Origin: an uncultured Lachnospiraceae bacterium
Lineage (GTDB): Bacteria > Bacillota > Clostridia > Lachnospirales > Lachnospiraceae
Direction: 5' to 3'
Length of the DNA stretch: 17,680 nucleotides
Assembly: GCA_947589175.1 (NCBI GenBank)
Contig: CANPZR010000019.1
Location: 1-17,680 of the forward strand
The notes beneath the pieces were generated by a model. It had not been told where the DNA came from. It did no database searches and saw nothing but the letters and a program-made list of their open reading frames with translations. Below, piece by piece: positions 1 to 7,687 of the stretch (positions are counted from its first letter, which is position 1; the number at the start of each line of letters is the position of its first letter). The position numbers and the translations under genes are program-made.

Positions 1-843
1 ACAAACAATGAGATAAGAGGGCTTGATAATGGATATCAGCGCGGCTATCAGACATTGAGAACACTGGTGGATATGGGCATGAAAGATGTCGGATTCGGCA
101 TGACGGTGCAGGATAAAAATGCGCCGGATCTTGTTCCCTTATATCAGATTTCAGATGAAATGAATATGGAGTTTGCCACGGCGAGCCTGCACAACAGTTT
201 TTATTTTGTAGAGGCAAAAAATATTATCCATGACCGTCCGATGGTAGCGCAGAATTTTGAAAACCTTATCAATAAACTTTTAGCAAGCAATAGCCCAAAG
301 AAATGGTTCAGGGCCTACTTCAATCACGGGCTGATTAACTATATTTATGGGCAGCCGCGTCTGCTCCCATGTGATATGAGTTTTGATACGTTCTTTATCG
401 ATCCGTATGGAGATGTGATGCCCTGCAATGGGACGAAGGATAAGGAAGTGATGGGAAATCTGAATGCGCAGATGTGGGACGAGCTGTGGAACAGCCCGGA
501 GGCAGAACTGGTGAGGAAAAAGGTCCGCTGCTGCGACAGGCAGTGCTGGATGATTGGCTCGGTTAGTCCAGCAATGCACAAATACATTTGGAAACCGGCA
601 TGGTGGGTGATAAGGCATAAGATTAAGTTCTGGACTAAGAAAAAATATTCCATGTACGAGAATCGTATCGTCAGGGATTACCGGGATGGGAAAGTGAGAA
701 AGGAAGAACTTGACAGGTGCAGTACATGTGATCTGAATGCGGAGATCAACAACGGACTGTCAGAAGAATCGAAAGAACAGTTGAGGACAAGAACCGGGGA
801 AGAAATCGTAGATGAGGATATTGCCGGGCAGATGGGAGAATGA
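1..843 (+). CDS. Radical SAM/SPASM domain protein, C-terminal part (5' end outside window)
   Basis: The frame is open from base 1, so only the last 280 residues are visible and the CxxxCxxC radical SAM core motif lies upstream. What is seen is a SPASM-type region: Cys at 'LPCD' (about base 367), then 'IDPYGDVMPCN' (about 400-429), 'MGNL' and a W-rich stretch, then a Cys-rich segment 'VRCCDRQCWM' (about 523-552), and a last CxxC ('CSTC', about 718-729). In SPASM proteins such Cys bind auxiliary [4Fe-4S] clusters. Proteins with the 'DPYG-V-PCN ... MGNL ... CWM' pattern often occur in polysaccharide loci, where a sugar-modifying role is supposed; the substrate is unknown. The stop is 24 nt before the epimerase start, so they are probably co-transcribed. 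Family is fairly secure, function is not. Confidence 0.8.
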   Translation, partial: TNNEIRGLDNGYQRGYQTLRTLVDMGMKDVGFGMTVQDKNAPDLVPLYQISDEMNMEFATASLHNSFYFVEAKNIIHDRPMVAQNFENLINKLLASNSPKKWFRAYFNHGLINYIYGQPRLLPCDMSFDTFFIDPYGDVMPCNGTKDKEVMGNLNAQMWDELWNSPEAELVRKKVRCCDRQCWMIGSVSPAMHKYIWKPAWWVIRHKIKFWTKKKYSMYENRIVRDYRDGKVRKEELDRCSTCDLNAEINNGLSEESKEQLRTRTGEEIVDEDIAGQMGE

Positions 844-867
844 GATCCGAAAGGAGCGGTTTGGAAA

Positions 868-1935
868 TTGAGTTGTGTGGAATTATCCGGGAAAAACATA
901 TTAGTTACGGGCGCTGCCGGTTTTATAGGGGCAAATCTGGTCAAACAGATTTTTCTCAGGGAAGAAAATGCAGTAGTCATTGGTATTGACAACATGAATG
1001 ATTATTATGATGTGAATTTAAAAAAAGCCAGACTCAAAGGAATTGAAGATAATCCATCTTTTGTTTTCATAAAAGGAAATATTGCGGATAAAGAATTGAT
1101 TACAGATGTTTTTGAGCGATACAGGCCGCAGATTGTGGTAAATCTGGCTGCGCAGGCAGGAGTCAGGTATTCCATTATCAATCCGGACGCTTATATAGAA
1201 AGCAATCTGATTGGATTTTATAACATCTTGGAAGCGTGCAGACATTCGTACGATGGCGGAAAAGAGGGCGTTGAGCATTTGGTGTATGCCAGTTCATCCA
1301 GTGTGTACGGCTCCAATAAGAAGGTGCCCTATAGCACAGATGACAGGGTGGACAACCCGGTAAGTCTGTATGCGGCAACGAAAAAGAGCAATGAGCTTCT
1401 GGCTCATGCGTATTCCAAGTTATACGATATTCCGTCCACGGGGCTGCGTTTTTTCACCGTATATGGGCCGATGGGGCGTCCCGACATGGCGTATTTTGGT
1501 TTTACAGACAAACTGCGGGCGGGAAAGACAATCCAGATTTTTAACTATGGTAACTGCAAACGCGATTTTACCTATGTAGATGACATTGTGGAAGGCGTTG
1601 TGCGGGTTATGAGAAAGGCGCCGGACAGAAGTCAGGGCGATGATGGTCTGCCACAGCCGCCTCATAAGGTTTATAACATTGGCAACAGCCAGCCGGAGAG
1701 CCTTTTATCTTTTATCGGCATTCTCCAGCAGGAACTGGTCCGGGCTGGCGTGCTGGGAAAGGATTATGATTTTGAGAGACACAAGGAGCTTGTGCCTATG
1801 CAGCCGGGGGATGTTCCGGTAACATATGCGGACGTAAGCGAGCTGGAGCGGGATTTTGGCTTTAAGCCATGTACCAGTCTGCGGGATGGGCTGCGAAAGT
1901 TTGCGGAATGGTACAAGGATTATTACAGGATTTAG
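868..1935 (+). CDS. NAD-dependent epimerase, UDP-glucuronate 4-epimerase type
   Basis: A 355-residue extended SDR enzyme, normal length for the family. It has the Rossmann motif GAAGFIG (residues 15-21), the SSSSVYG strand (142-148) and the catalytic pair Y168xxxK172. 'DNMNDYYDVNLKKARL' (41-56) and 'FFTVYGPMGRPDMAY' (195-209) are typical of UDP-glucuronate 4-epimerases rather than GalE, so the expected cytoplasmic reaction is UDP-GlcA to UDP-GalA. The start is TTG at 868 with AAGGAG at 851-856 as ribosome site; no ATG lies in a suitable place. The next gene supplies its substrate, UDP-GlcA, which supports the assignment. Another UDP-sugar 4-epimerase specificity remains possible. Confidence 0.88.
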   Translation: MSCVELSGKNILVTGAAGFIGANLVKQIFLREENAVVIGIDNMNDYYDVNLKKARLKGIEDNPSFVFIKGNIADKELITDVFERYRPQIVVNLAAQAGVRYSIINPDAYIESNLIGFYNILEACRHSYDGGKEGVEHLVYASSSSVYGSNKKVPYSTDDRVDNPVSLYAATKKSNELLAHAYSKLYDIPSTGLRFFTVYGPMGRPDMAYFGFTDKLRAGKTIQIFNYGNCKRDFTYVDDIVEGVVRVMRKAPDRSQGDDGLPQPPHKVYNIGNSQPESLLSFIGILQQELVRAGVLGKDYDFERHKELVPMQPGDVPVTYADVSELERDFGFKPCTSLRDGLRKFAEWYKDYYRI

Positions 1936-1966
1936 AGTGAATGGATGCGGAGGCAGGAAGAAAGGT

Positions 1967-3217
1967 ATGAGAAACTTAGAGGACATAAAGATTGCCGTTG
2001 CCGGCATGGGCTATGTAGGGCTTTCTATTGCTACGCTGCTCAGCCAGCACCATGAGGTAATGGCGGTAGATATCATCCCGGAGAAAGTTGATCTGATCAA
2101 TCAGAGAAAATCTCCCATAGAGGATGAGTATATTGAAAAATATTTTTCAGAGAAGAAACTGCGTCTTACAGCTACACAGGATGCAGAGGCAGCATACCGG
2201 GATGCGGATTTTGTTGTGATTGCCGCACCCACCAATTATGACAGCAAAAAGAATTTTTTTGATACGTCGGCGGTTGAAGCAGTGATTGAAACGGTTTTAA
2301 GATGTAATCCGAAAGCTGTCATGGTGATCAAGTCCACAGTTCCGGTCGGATATACGGCACATATCCGAGAGCAGTTTCGCTGCGAAAATATTGTGTTCAG
2401 CCCAGAATTTTTAAGGGAGTCGAAAGCGCTGTATGACAATCTGTATCCGAGCCGCATCATTATAGGTACAGACATGGAAAATGACACGTTGGCGGAAGCG
2501 GCTCACGTGTTTGCAGAACTTCTTCAGGAGGGGGCAGTTAAGGATAGTATTGATACGCTCTTTATGGGTTCTACGGAAGCCGAGGCTGTCAAGTTGTTTG
2601 CCAATACATATCTGGCCCTGCGGGTGTCTTACTTCAATGAACTGGATACATACTGCGATGTGAAGGGACTGTCCACAAAGGAAGTCATTGAGGGAGTATG
2701 CCTGGATCCGAGGATTGGCAATCACTATAATAATCCTTCTTTTGGGTACGGCGGTTATTGCCTTCCGAAAGATACAAAGCAGTTATTGGCTAACTATCAG
2801 GATGTTCCTGAAAATCTGATTGAGGCGATTGTTGAGAGCAATAGGACAAGGAAGGATTTTATTGCTAATCGGGTCTTAGAAGAAGCAGGGTATTATACGG
2901 CCAGTTCTATGTGGAATGCTGAGAAGGAACGCCCAATCACAATAGGTGTGTATCGATTGACTATGAAAGCTAACAGTGATAATTTTCGGCAGAGCAGTAT
3001 TCAGGGTGTAATGAAGCGGCTGAAAGCTAAGGGTGCGACGGTTATTATTTATGAGCCAACTTTGCCGGACGGCATGACATTTTTTGGCAGTCTTGTCGTA
3101 AATGATGTTGAGAAGTTCAAGCGGGGAGCGGACGTGATAATTGCTAATCGTTACGAATCGGCGCTTGATGATATGGAAAAGAAGGTTTATACGAGAGATT
3201 TGTTCAGAAGGGATTGA
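1967..3217 (+). CDS. ugd: UDP-glucose 6-dehydrogenase
   Basis: A 416-residue enzyme that oxidises UDP-glucose to UDP-glucuronate with two NAD+. It shows the N-terminal nucleotide motif GMGYVG (13-18), 'VIKSTVPVG' (120-128), 'FSPEFLRE' (144-151), 'STEAEAVKLFANTYLALRV' (202-220) and the active-site Cys265 within 'GYGGYCLPKDTKQL', the diagnostic motif of the family. An upstream in-frame start at 1856 would overlap the epimerase gene by 80 bases and add 37 residues that resemble no family member, so ATG 1967 with AGGAAG at 1955-1960 is preferred. It sits directly after the uronate epimerase, so the pair forms a UDP-Glc to UDP-GlcA to UDP-GalA supply module. Confidence 0.95.
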   Translation: MRNLEDIKIAVAGMGYVGLSIATLLSQHHEVMAVDIIPEKVDLINQRKSPIEDEYIEKYFSEKKLRLTATQDAEAAYRDADFVVIAAPTNYDSKKNFFDTSAVEAVIETVLRCNPKAVMVIKSTVPVGYTAHIREQFRCENIVFSPEFLRESKALYDNLYPSRIIIGTDMENDTLAEAAHVFAELLQEGAVKDSIDTLFMGSTEAEAVKLFANTYLALRVSYFNELDTYCDVKGLSTKEVIEGVCLDPRIGNHYNNPSFGYGGYCLPKDTKQLLANYQDVPENLIEAIVESNRTRKDFIANRVLEEAGYYTASSMWNAEKERPITIGVYRLTMKANSDNFRQSSIQGVMKRLKAKGATVIIYEPTLPDGMTFFGSLVVNDVEKFKRGADVIIANRYESALDDMEKKVYTRDLFRRD

Positions 3218-3232
3218 GGTGAGGATATAAGG

Positions 3233-4269
3233 ATGGCTATATATAAAGAAAATATAATTCTTGTCGACTGCAAAGCGGAAGAGGTTAAGCTGTTTGTTGA
3301 TGGCTTGAGTAAAAACGGGAAAGTCTACTCTGTCAAGTCTCATCCGGCCAACTGGGCACGCAGAGGTGTGATAAGTGAGATTAATCGTTATGTGAAATAT
3401 TTTTCAATAGCATTTAAATATTTTGTTTATCGAAAAAGGTATGGAGACATTTTGTGCTGGCAACAGTTTTATGCGCTAATTATCGGATTTTACTGTAATA
3501 TTTTCAAGGTTAAAAAGACGAATCGGATTATTGCGGTCAACTATACATATAAAGAGAAAAAAAGATTTGGGAGATTATACCAGTGGTTCATGAAGATGTG
3601 CTTAAACGGTGGATATGTTGATTATCTACATGTTCCATCATATGAATATGCGAATACTATCAGTAAGGAGTTTGGGTTTTCACAGGATAGAATTATAGTT
3701 GCTCCGTTTGGGATTGATGATACATATGAAAAATTCCGAAATTTGGAACCTCCAGAAGATTATGAAAAGAATGGATATATGGTTGCGATTGGCCGTTCTA
3801 ACAGAGATTTTAATTTTCTTATCAATGCTTGGGATGGGCTTACTTATCCGCTTGTTATCATCTCGGATACGTTTAAAGGAAAAACTGACAATCCAAAAGT
3901 TTCCATTCGGAGAGATATATCTGGCGTTACACAGTATCAATGGCTCATAAACTGTAAGGCAATCATTATTCCGATAGATGATGGAAGCATTTGTTCTGGG
4001 GATACTGTTTTGTTGACCGGGATGTCATTCAAGAAGATCGTTTTGGTAACGATGCCAAGCACATTGGCAGAAATGTATATCTGGGGGGTAATGGTCTAAC
4101 TGTAAAAAAGGATGTAGAAAGTTTGAAAAGAATAGTCAAAGATATTATTGATGGAAAGTACGATCATCTGCAAGAGACGGCCAGAAAATGTTTTTTGGAA
4201 AAATATTCTCGCTTTAATTTGGGAACGTCTGTAGGAGATGTGATAGATAGAGGAGTAAATAAGAAGTGA
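3233..4269 (+). pseudogene. GT-B glycosyltransferase, interrupted by a one-base frameshift
   Basis: The first frame starts at ATG 3233 (AGGTGAGG at 3218-3225) and stops at 4099 after 288 residues. The homologous C-terminus continues in the -1 frame to a stop at 4267-4269. Joined, they give about 345 residues, a sensible length. The intact part has a GT4-like C-terminal domain: 'APFGIDD', 'VAIGRSNRDFNFLI', 'IPIDDG', 'SGDTVLLTGMSFKKIV', 'STLAEMYI'. After the shift comes '(G)NGLTVKKDVESLKRIVKDI', the expected continuation. The break lies near a run of six G (4083-4088). The downstream frame ends in GTGA, where the next glycosyltransferase starts, so that frame is the natural one. It could be inactive, phase-variable, rescued by slippage, or a sequencing error. 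Donor and acceptor sugars are unknown. Confidence 0.82.
4079..4093 (+). other. Frameshift site beside a G6 tract
   Basis: Reading frame 0 gives M-Y-I-W-G-V-M-V-stop. Restoring one base gives either M-Y-I-W-G-G-N-G-L (a seventh G in the tract) or M-Y-I-W-G-V-N-G-L (a third A after GT at 4088-4089). The family usually has a 'YI-x-D-G-x-N-G-L' segment here, so a net loss of one base, or of four, is the simplest explanation; the exact position cannot be fixed from this sequence alone. Confidence 0.75.
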
Positions 4270-5507
4270 AGATATTGATTGTTAATTACCGTTACTTCAT
4301 TTCCGGGGGGCCGGAAAAATATATGTTCAATATAAAAAAACTTCTGGAGGAAAAAGGACATGAAGTAATTCCATTTTCTGTCCATTCAAACCGGAATGTT
4401 GAGTCAGAATACTCAAGGTATTTTGTGGAACCGATAGGCGGAAGGAACGCTACTTATTTTGACGATGTAAAGAAAACGCCTAAGTCCATATGGAAGATGA
4501 TAACAAGGAGCTGTTATTCACTGGAGGTAAAGAGGGCTATACAGCAAGAAATACGGGATGTAAAGCCGGATTTGGTCTATATCCTTCATTACGTAAACAA
4601 GTTATCGCCCAGTGTTATAAGAGGGGCTAAAGAACTTGGTGTGCCGATAGTGTTGAGGTTATCCGATTATTTTTTGCTCTGTCCAAGATTTGATTTTCTG
4701 CGCAATAAGAAGATATGTGAGGACTGCCTTGCAAATGGCTATACAAGTTGCATAAAGAACCGATGCGTAAAAGGATCGCTGTTCGCATCGATGATACGGG
4801 TTTTATCTATGAAGATACACCACATGATAAAGATTTATGATGATGTGGATGCCTTTATAACGCCGTCGCACTTTTTGGAAAATAAACTTGCAGATAATGG
4901 ATTTCCCAAGGAGAAGATTCGTTGCATACCGACATTCACGGCAGATCAGGCTGTTGATTGCGAGGTAGGAAACGACGAGGGGTATGGGCTGTATTTTGGT
5001 CGCATAACAGAAGAAAAGGGCGTGGATGTCGTAGTAAGAGCCTATGAGAAACTGCCGGGTCATACAGTAAAGATAATGGGAGATGATACAACAGACGAGG
5101 CGCTGCGCCTGAAAAAATATGTAAAAGAACATCATTTGGGAAATATCGAATTTGTTGGTTTTAAGAGCGGTGAGGAGCTGGAGCAGATAATTCGGAAAGC
5201 TCGGTTTACAATAATACCTTCGATCTGGTATGACAATCTGCCCAATACGGCTCTTGAATCCTTTAAGTATGCAAAGCCGGTTCTTGCGAGCAATATTGGA
5301 AGTTTGCCGGAGTTAATTGTTGATGGGTATAACGGATATTTGTTTGAGCCGGGGAATGCATTGGAGTTAAAAGAAAAAGTATTGTTGCTTGACAAGGATG
5401 AAATAGTGGGCAGATTTGGAGAAAACAGTAAAAAACAATTAAGAGATCAATTTTCTCAGAAACAGCATTATAGCAAATTGATAAGTGTGTTTGAAAGTAT
5501 TGTGTGA
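4266..5507 (+). CDS. Glycosyltransferase family 4 with a Cys-rich insert
   Basis: A 413-residue GT-B fold retaining glycosyltransferase, presumably adding a sugar to the lipid-linked repeat unit at the inner face of the membrane. The N-terminus 'MKILIVNYRYFISGGPEKY' has the glycine-rich donor/acceptor loop. The C-terminal domain has 'YFGRITEEKGVDVVV' (243-257) and 'SIWYDNLPNTALESF' (319-333), where D323-x7-E331 stands in place of the usual E-x7-E. Five Cys (139, 151, 154, 162, 167) lie around 'LLCPRFDFL ... CEDC ... C ... C', a feature of one GT4 subgroup that may bind metal. The start is GTG 4266, overlapping the previous stop as GTGA, with AGAGGAG at 4249-4255. Its specificity cannot be read from the sequence. 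Confidence 0.9.
   Translation: MKILIVNYRYFISGGPEKYMFNIKKLLEEKGHEVIPFSVHSNRNVESEYSRYFVEPIGGRNATYFDDVKKTPKSIWKMITRSCYSLEVKRAIQQEIRDVKPDLVYILHYVNKLSPSVIRGAKELGVPIVLRLSDYFLLCPRFDFLRNKKICEDCLANGYTSCIKNRCVKGSLFASMIRVLSMKIHHMIKIYDDVDAFITPSHFLENKLADNGFPKEKIRCIPTFTADQAVDCEVGNDEGYGLYFGRITEEKGVDVVVRAYEKLPGHTVKIMGDDTTDEALRLKKYVKEHHLGNIEFVGFKSGEELEQIIRKARFTIIPSIWYDNLPNTALESFKYAKPVLASNIGSLPELIVDGYNGYLFEPGNALELKEKVLLLDKDEIVGRFGENSKKQLRDQFSQKQHYSKLISVFESIV
4300..4317 (+). repeat. Perfect 7-bp hairpin around a G6 run near the start of the GT4 gene
   Basis: TTTCCGG (4300-4306) and CCGGAAA (4311-4317) are exact reverse complements separated by GGGG. The stem is only about 35 bases inside the gene, close enough to the start to affect ribosome entry if it folds in the mRNA. 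It may equally be a by-product of coding for S-G-G-P-E-K. Confidence 0.45.
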
Positions 5508-5541
5508 ATTGTTGAGGACTTTTTTATAGGAGAGAGGGACA

Positions 5542-6720
5542 ATGAAAAGGTTTAAAGATTTTATTATAGATATAGTTGATTACATAGTAGTTTTTAGAAA
5601 AAGAAGAATTGAAATAAGAAAATACAAAAACCCAATGCGAAAAAAAATCATTAATTCAATACAATTGACAAAAGAACAAAAACGGAAAATTGATACTTTT
5701 TATAAAAAGAATTATGGAAAGAAAATACCATATGTATGGCATCAAAACTATATGGCACATTCGGGTGAATTTAATGAGAAACAATTTCCTGAGTTATTAT
5801 ATATTCCGGAGTTTGAGCATTTTATGAATATGTGGCCAGAGTATTGTTACGTTTATGAGGATAAAAATGTTTTACCACTATTAGCAGACAAAGCTAAAGT
5901 AAAAATGCCAAAAATTATTCTGTCAGTAACAAAGGGGGTGCTTCGAGACAGCAATTATAATGTATTAGAAGAAAATGAAGCTGTTGAGTTATTATCTCAT
6001 GCCTCTAAAGTGTTTATAAAACCTACTGTTGAATCATGTAGTGGAGAGGGGTGCTTAGTAGCTGAATTCATAAATGGTAAAGATATTATGGGAGGAAAAA
6101 AGGCGCATGATATGATATGTTGGCTTAAAGAGAAAAAGGATATGGTAGTACAGGAACGTGTCGTTTGCCATGAATCTATATCAAGACTCTATTCTGGAAG
6201 TGTAAATACATTCAGAATATTATCGTACCGCTGGAAGAATGAAATTATCTGTCCTTCGGCTATTATGCGAGTTGGAAGAGGAAATGCATATGTAGATAAT
6301 GCACATGCGGGCGGAATGTTTGTTGCTATTAATGGGGATGGAGTCCTTAAAGGAAATGCAGTTACAGAATTTAATGAGCAATTTGTTGAACATCCAGATT
6401 CTAAGATACTATTTGATGGATATAAAATAGATTTATTTCCTCGGTGTATAGATGCAGCTGTCAAGGTGCATGAAATGATGCCACAAGTAGGTGTGGTTAA
6501 TTGGGATTTTACTATTGATGAAAGTGGTAATCCTGTGTTGATAGAAGTGAATTTGTTCGGTTGTAGTATATGGCTATATGAAATGGTCTATGGGGAAGGA
6601 GCATTTGGAAACAATACGGAAGAAATTTTGAAATGGCTTAGGTTGATGAGAAAAACAAGGAAAAGTCGTAGATATGGATATGCGTTTGGTAATATGAAAT
6701 CTGAAGAACATAAAAATTAG
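5542..6720 (+). CDS. Sugar-transfer-associated ATP-grasp protein
   Basis: A 392-residue protein resembling the sugar-transfer-associated ATP-grasp family (ATPgrasp_ST). Features: a basic, hydrophobic N-terminus (1-35); 'VFIKPTVESCSGEG' (157-170), with Lys160 as probable ATP-binding Lys and a glycine-rich loop; 'VVQERV' (202-207); 'NTFRILSY' (222-229); 'NAHAGGMFVAI' (253-263); and the metal site 'NWDFTIDESGNPVLIEVNL' (320-338) with D322, E335 and N337. ATP-grasp enzymes activate a carboxylate as acyl phosphate and couple it to an amine or thiol. In polysaccharide loci the substrate is unproven; joining an amine to a uronic acid carboxyl is an inference from the neighbours. The ribosome site is GGAGAGAGG, about 7 nt before ATG. 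The marked AT-rich core of the locus begins about here. Confidence 0.82.
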   Translation: MKRFKDFIIDIVDYIVVFRKRRIEIRKYKNPMRKKIINSIQLTKEQKRKIDTFYKKNYGKKIPYVWHQNYMAHSGEFNEKQFPELLYIPEFEHFMNMWPEYCYVYEDKNVLPLLADKAKVKMPKIILSVTKGVLRDSNYNVLEENEAVELLSHASKVFIKPTVESCSGEGCLVAEFINGKDIMGGKKAHDMICWLKEKKDMVVQERVVCHESISRLYSGSVNTFRILSYRWKNEIICPSAIMRVGRGNAYVDNAHAGGMFVAINGDGVLKGNAVTEFNEQFVEHPDSKILFDGYKIDLFPRCIDAAVKVHEMMPQVGVVNWDFTIDESGNPVLIEVNLFGCSIWLYEMVYGEGAFGNNTEEILKWLRLMRKTRKSRRYGYAFGNMKSEEHKN

Positions 6721-6758
6721 ATGAAAACTTAATAAATGAAATGAAAGGTGGTATGCAT

Positions 6759-7667
6759 ATGAAATTGTCCAATATAATAAATAATCCTTTAGAGTTGATT
6801 TTTTTGATTGGAATACATGGCGGATTTCGGTTTCTAAGCGATGAGCAGTATTTAAAACTTATGTATCGCTGTCAATTTAGAGAAAAATTAAATCTTAAAA
6901 ACCCGCAAACCGCAAACGAAAAATTACAATGGCTTAAACTTTATGATCACAATCCTGAATATATAGCAATGGTGGATAAATATGAGGTCAAGCAGTTCGT
7001 TTCAAATAAAATAGGAAAAGAATATGTCATTCCTACACTTGGAGTTTGGAATAAATTCGATGATATAAATTTTGATGACTTACCGAAACAGTTTGTCTTA
7101 AAGTGCACTCACGATAGCGGTAGCATTGTGATTTGTCGTGACAAAACCAATTTTAATATTGGTAAGGCTAGAAAACAGATAACCCATTCTTTGAAAAGAA
7201 ATTATTATTGGGTAGGTCGTGAATGGCCGTATAAAGGAGTTAAACCGAGGATAATTGCGGAAAAATATCTTGAAGATTTTGAAAATAAAGGGAATTTAAC
7301 AGATTATAAAATTTATTGCTTTAATGGTATGGCAAAATTGTTAATGGTTGCTACAGATCGTTATTCCGCAAGTAAGAAAAGGTTTGATTATTTTGATGAA
7401 AATGGAAATTGGATAGATATGTCATGGGGCGTTCCTAATTCTGGCAAGAAGCAAGTGCCCCCTCCTTCTTTTGAGAAATTAAAAAAGACAGCGGAAGCAC
7501 TTGCAAAAGGAATAACGCATGTACGGGTAGACTTGTATATTGTAAATGAAAATATTTATTTTGGCGAGATGACATTTTATGATGGTAGTGGATTTGATTT
7601 AATTACGCCATATGAATGGAATGTAAAAATAGGGAGTTGGATACAGAAAAAAGATAATACATTTTAA
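6759..7667 (+). CDS. TupA-like ATP-grasp protein
   Basis: A 302-residue protein of the TupA-like ATP-grasp family, named for a teichuronopeptide biosynthesis protein of alkaliphilic Bacillus. Recognisable blocks are 'NEKLQWLKLYDHNPEY' (53-68), 'DKYEVKQFV' (73-81), 'FVLKCTHDSGS' (112-122) with Lys115 as likely nucleotide-binding residue, 'IIAEKYLED' (165-173), 'DYKIYCFNG' (182-190) and 'RVDLY ... GEMTFYDGSGF' (256-279), where the acidic residues should bind Mg-ATP. In-frame ATGs lie at 6741, 6753 and 6759; AAAGGTGG at 6744-6751 best serves 6759. It is a different family from the ATP-grasp gene just upstream. The likely role is amide-bond formation on the glycan or an intermediate; the substrate is unknown. 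Confidence 0.87.
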   Translation: MKLSNIINNPLELIFLIGIHGGFRFLSDEQYLKLMYRCQFREKLNLKNPQTANEKLQWLKLYDHNPEYIAMVDKYEVKQFVSNKIGKEYVIPTLGVWNKFDDINFDDLPKQFVLKCTHDSGSIVICRDKTNFNIGKARKQITHSLKRNYYWVGREWPYKGVKPRIIAEKYLEDFENKGNLTDYKIYCFNGMAKLLMVATDRYSASKKRFDYFDENGNWIDMSWGVPNSGKKQVPPPSFEKLKKTAEALAKGITHVRVDLYIVNENIYFGEMTFYDGSGFDLITPYEWNVKIGSWIQKKDNTF

Positions 7668-7687
7668 TGTGATTGGAGATAGAGATT

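Noticed and set aside
345..653. Minus-strand reading frames opposite the radical SAM gene
   Set aside because: Shadow frames with no recognisable family; the + strand has conserved SPASM motifs.
1856..1966. Upstream in-frame extension of the UDP-glucose dehydrogenase
   Set aside because: It overlaps the epimerase gene, adds residues unlike the family, and a better ATG with ribosome site lies at 1967.
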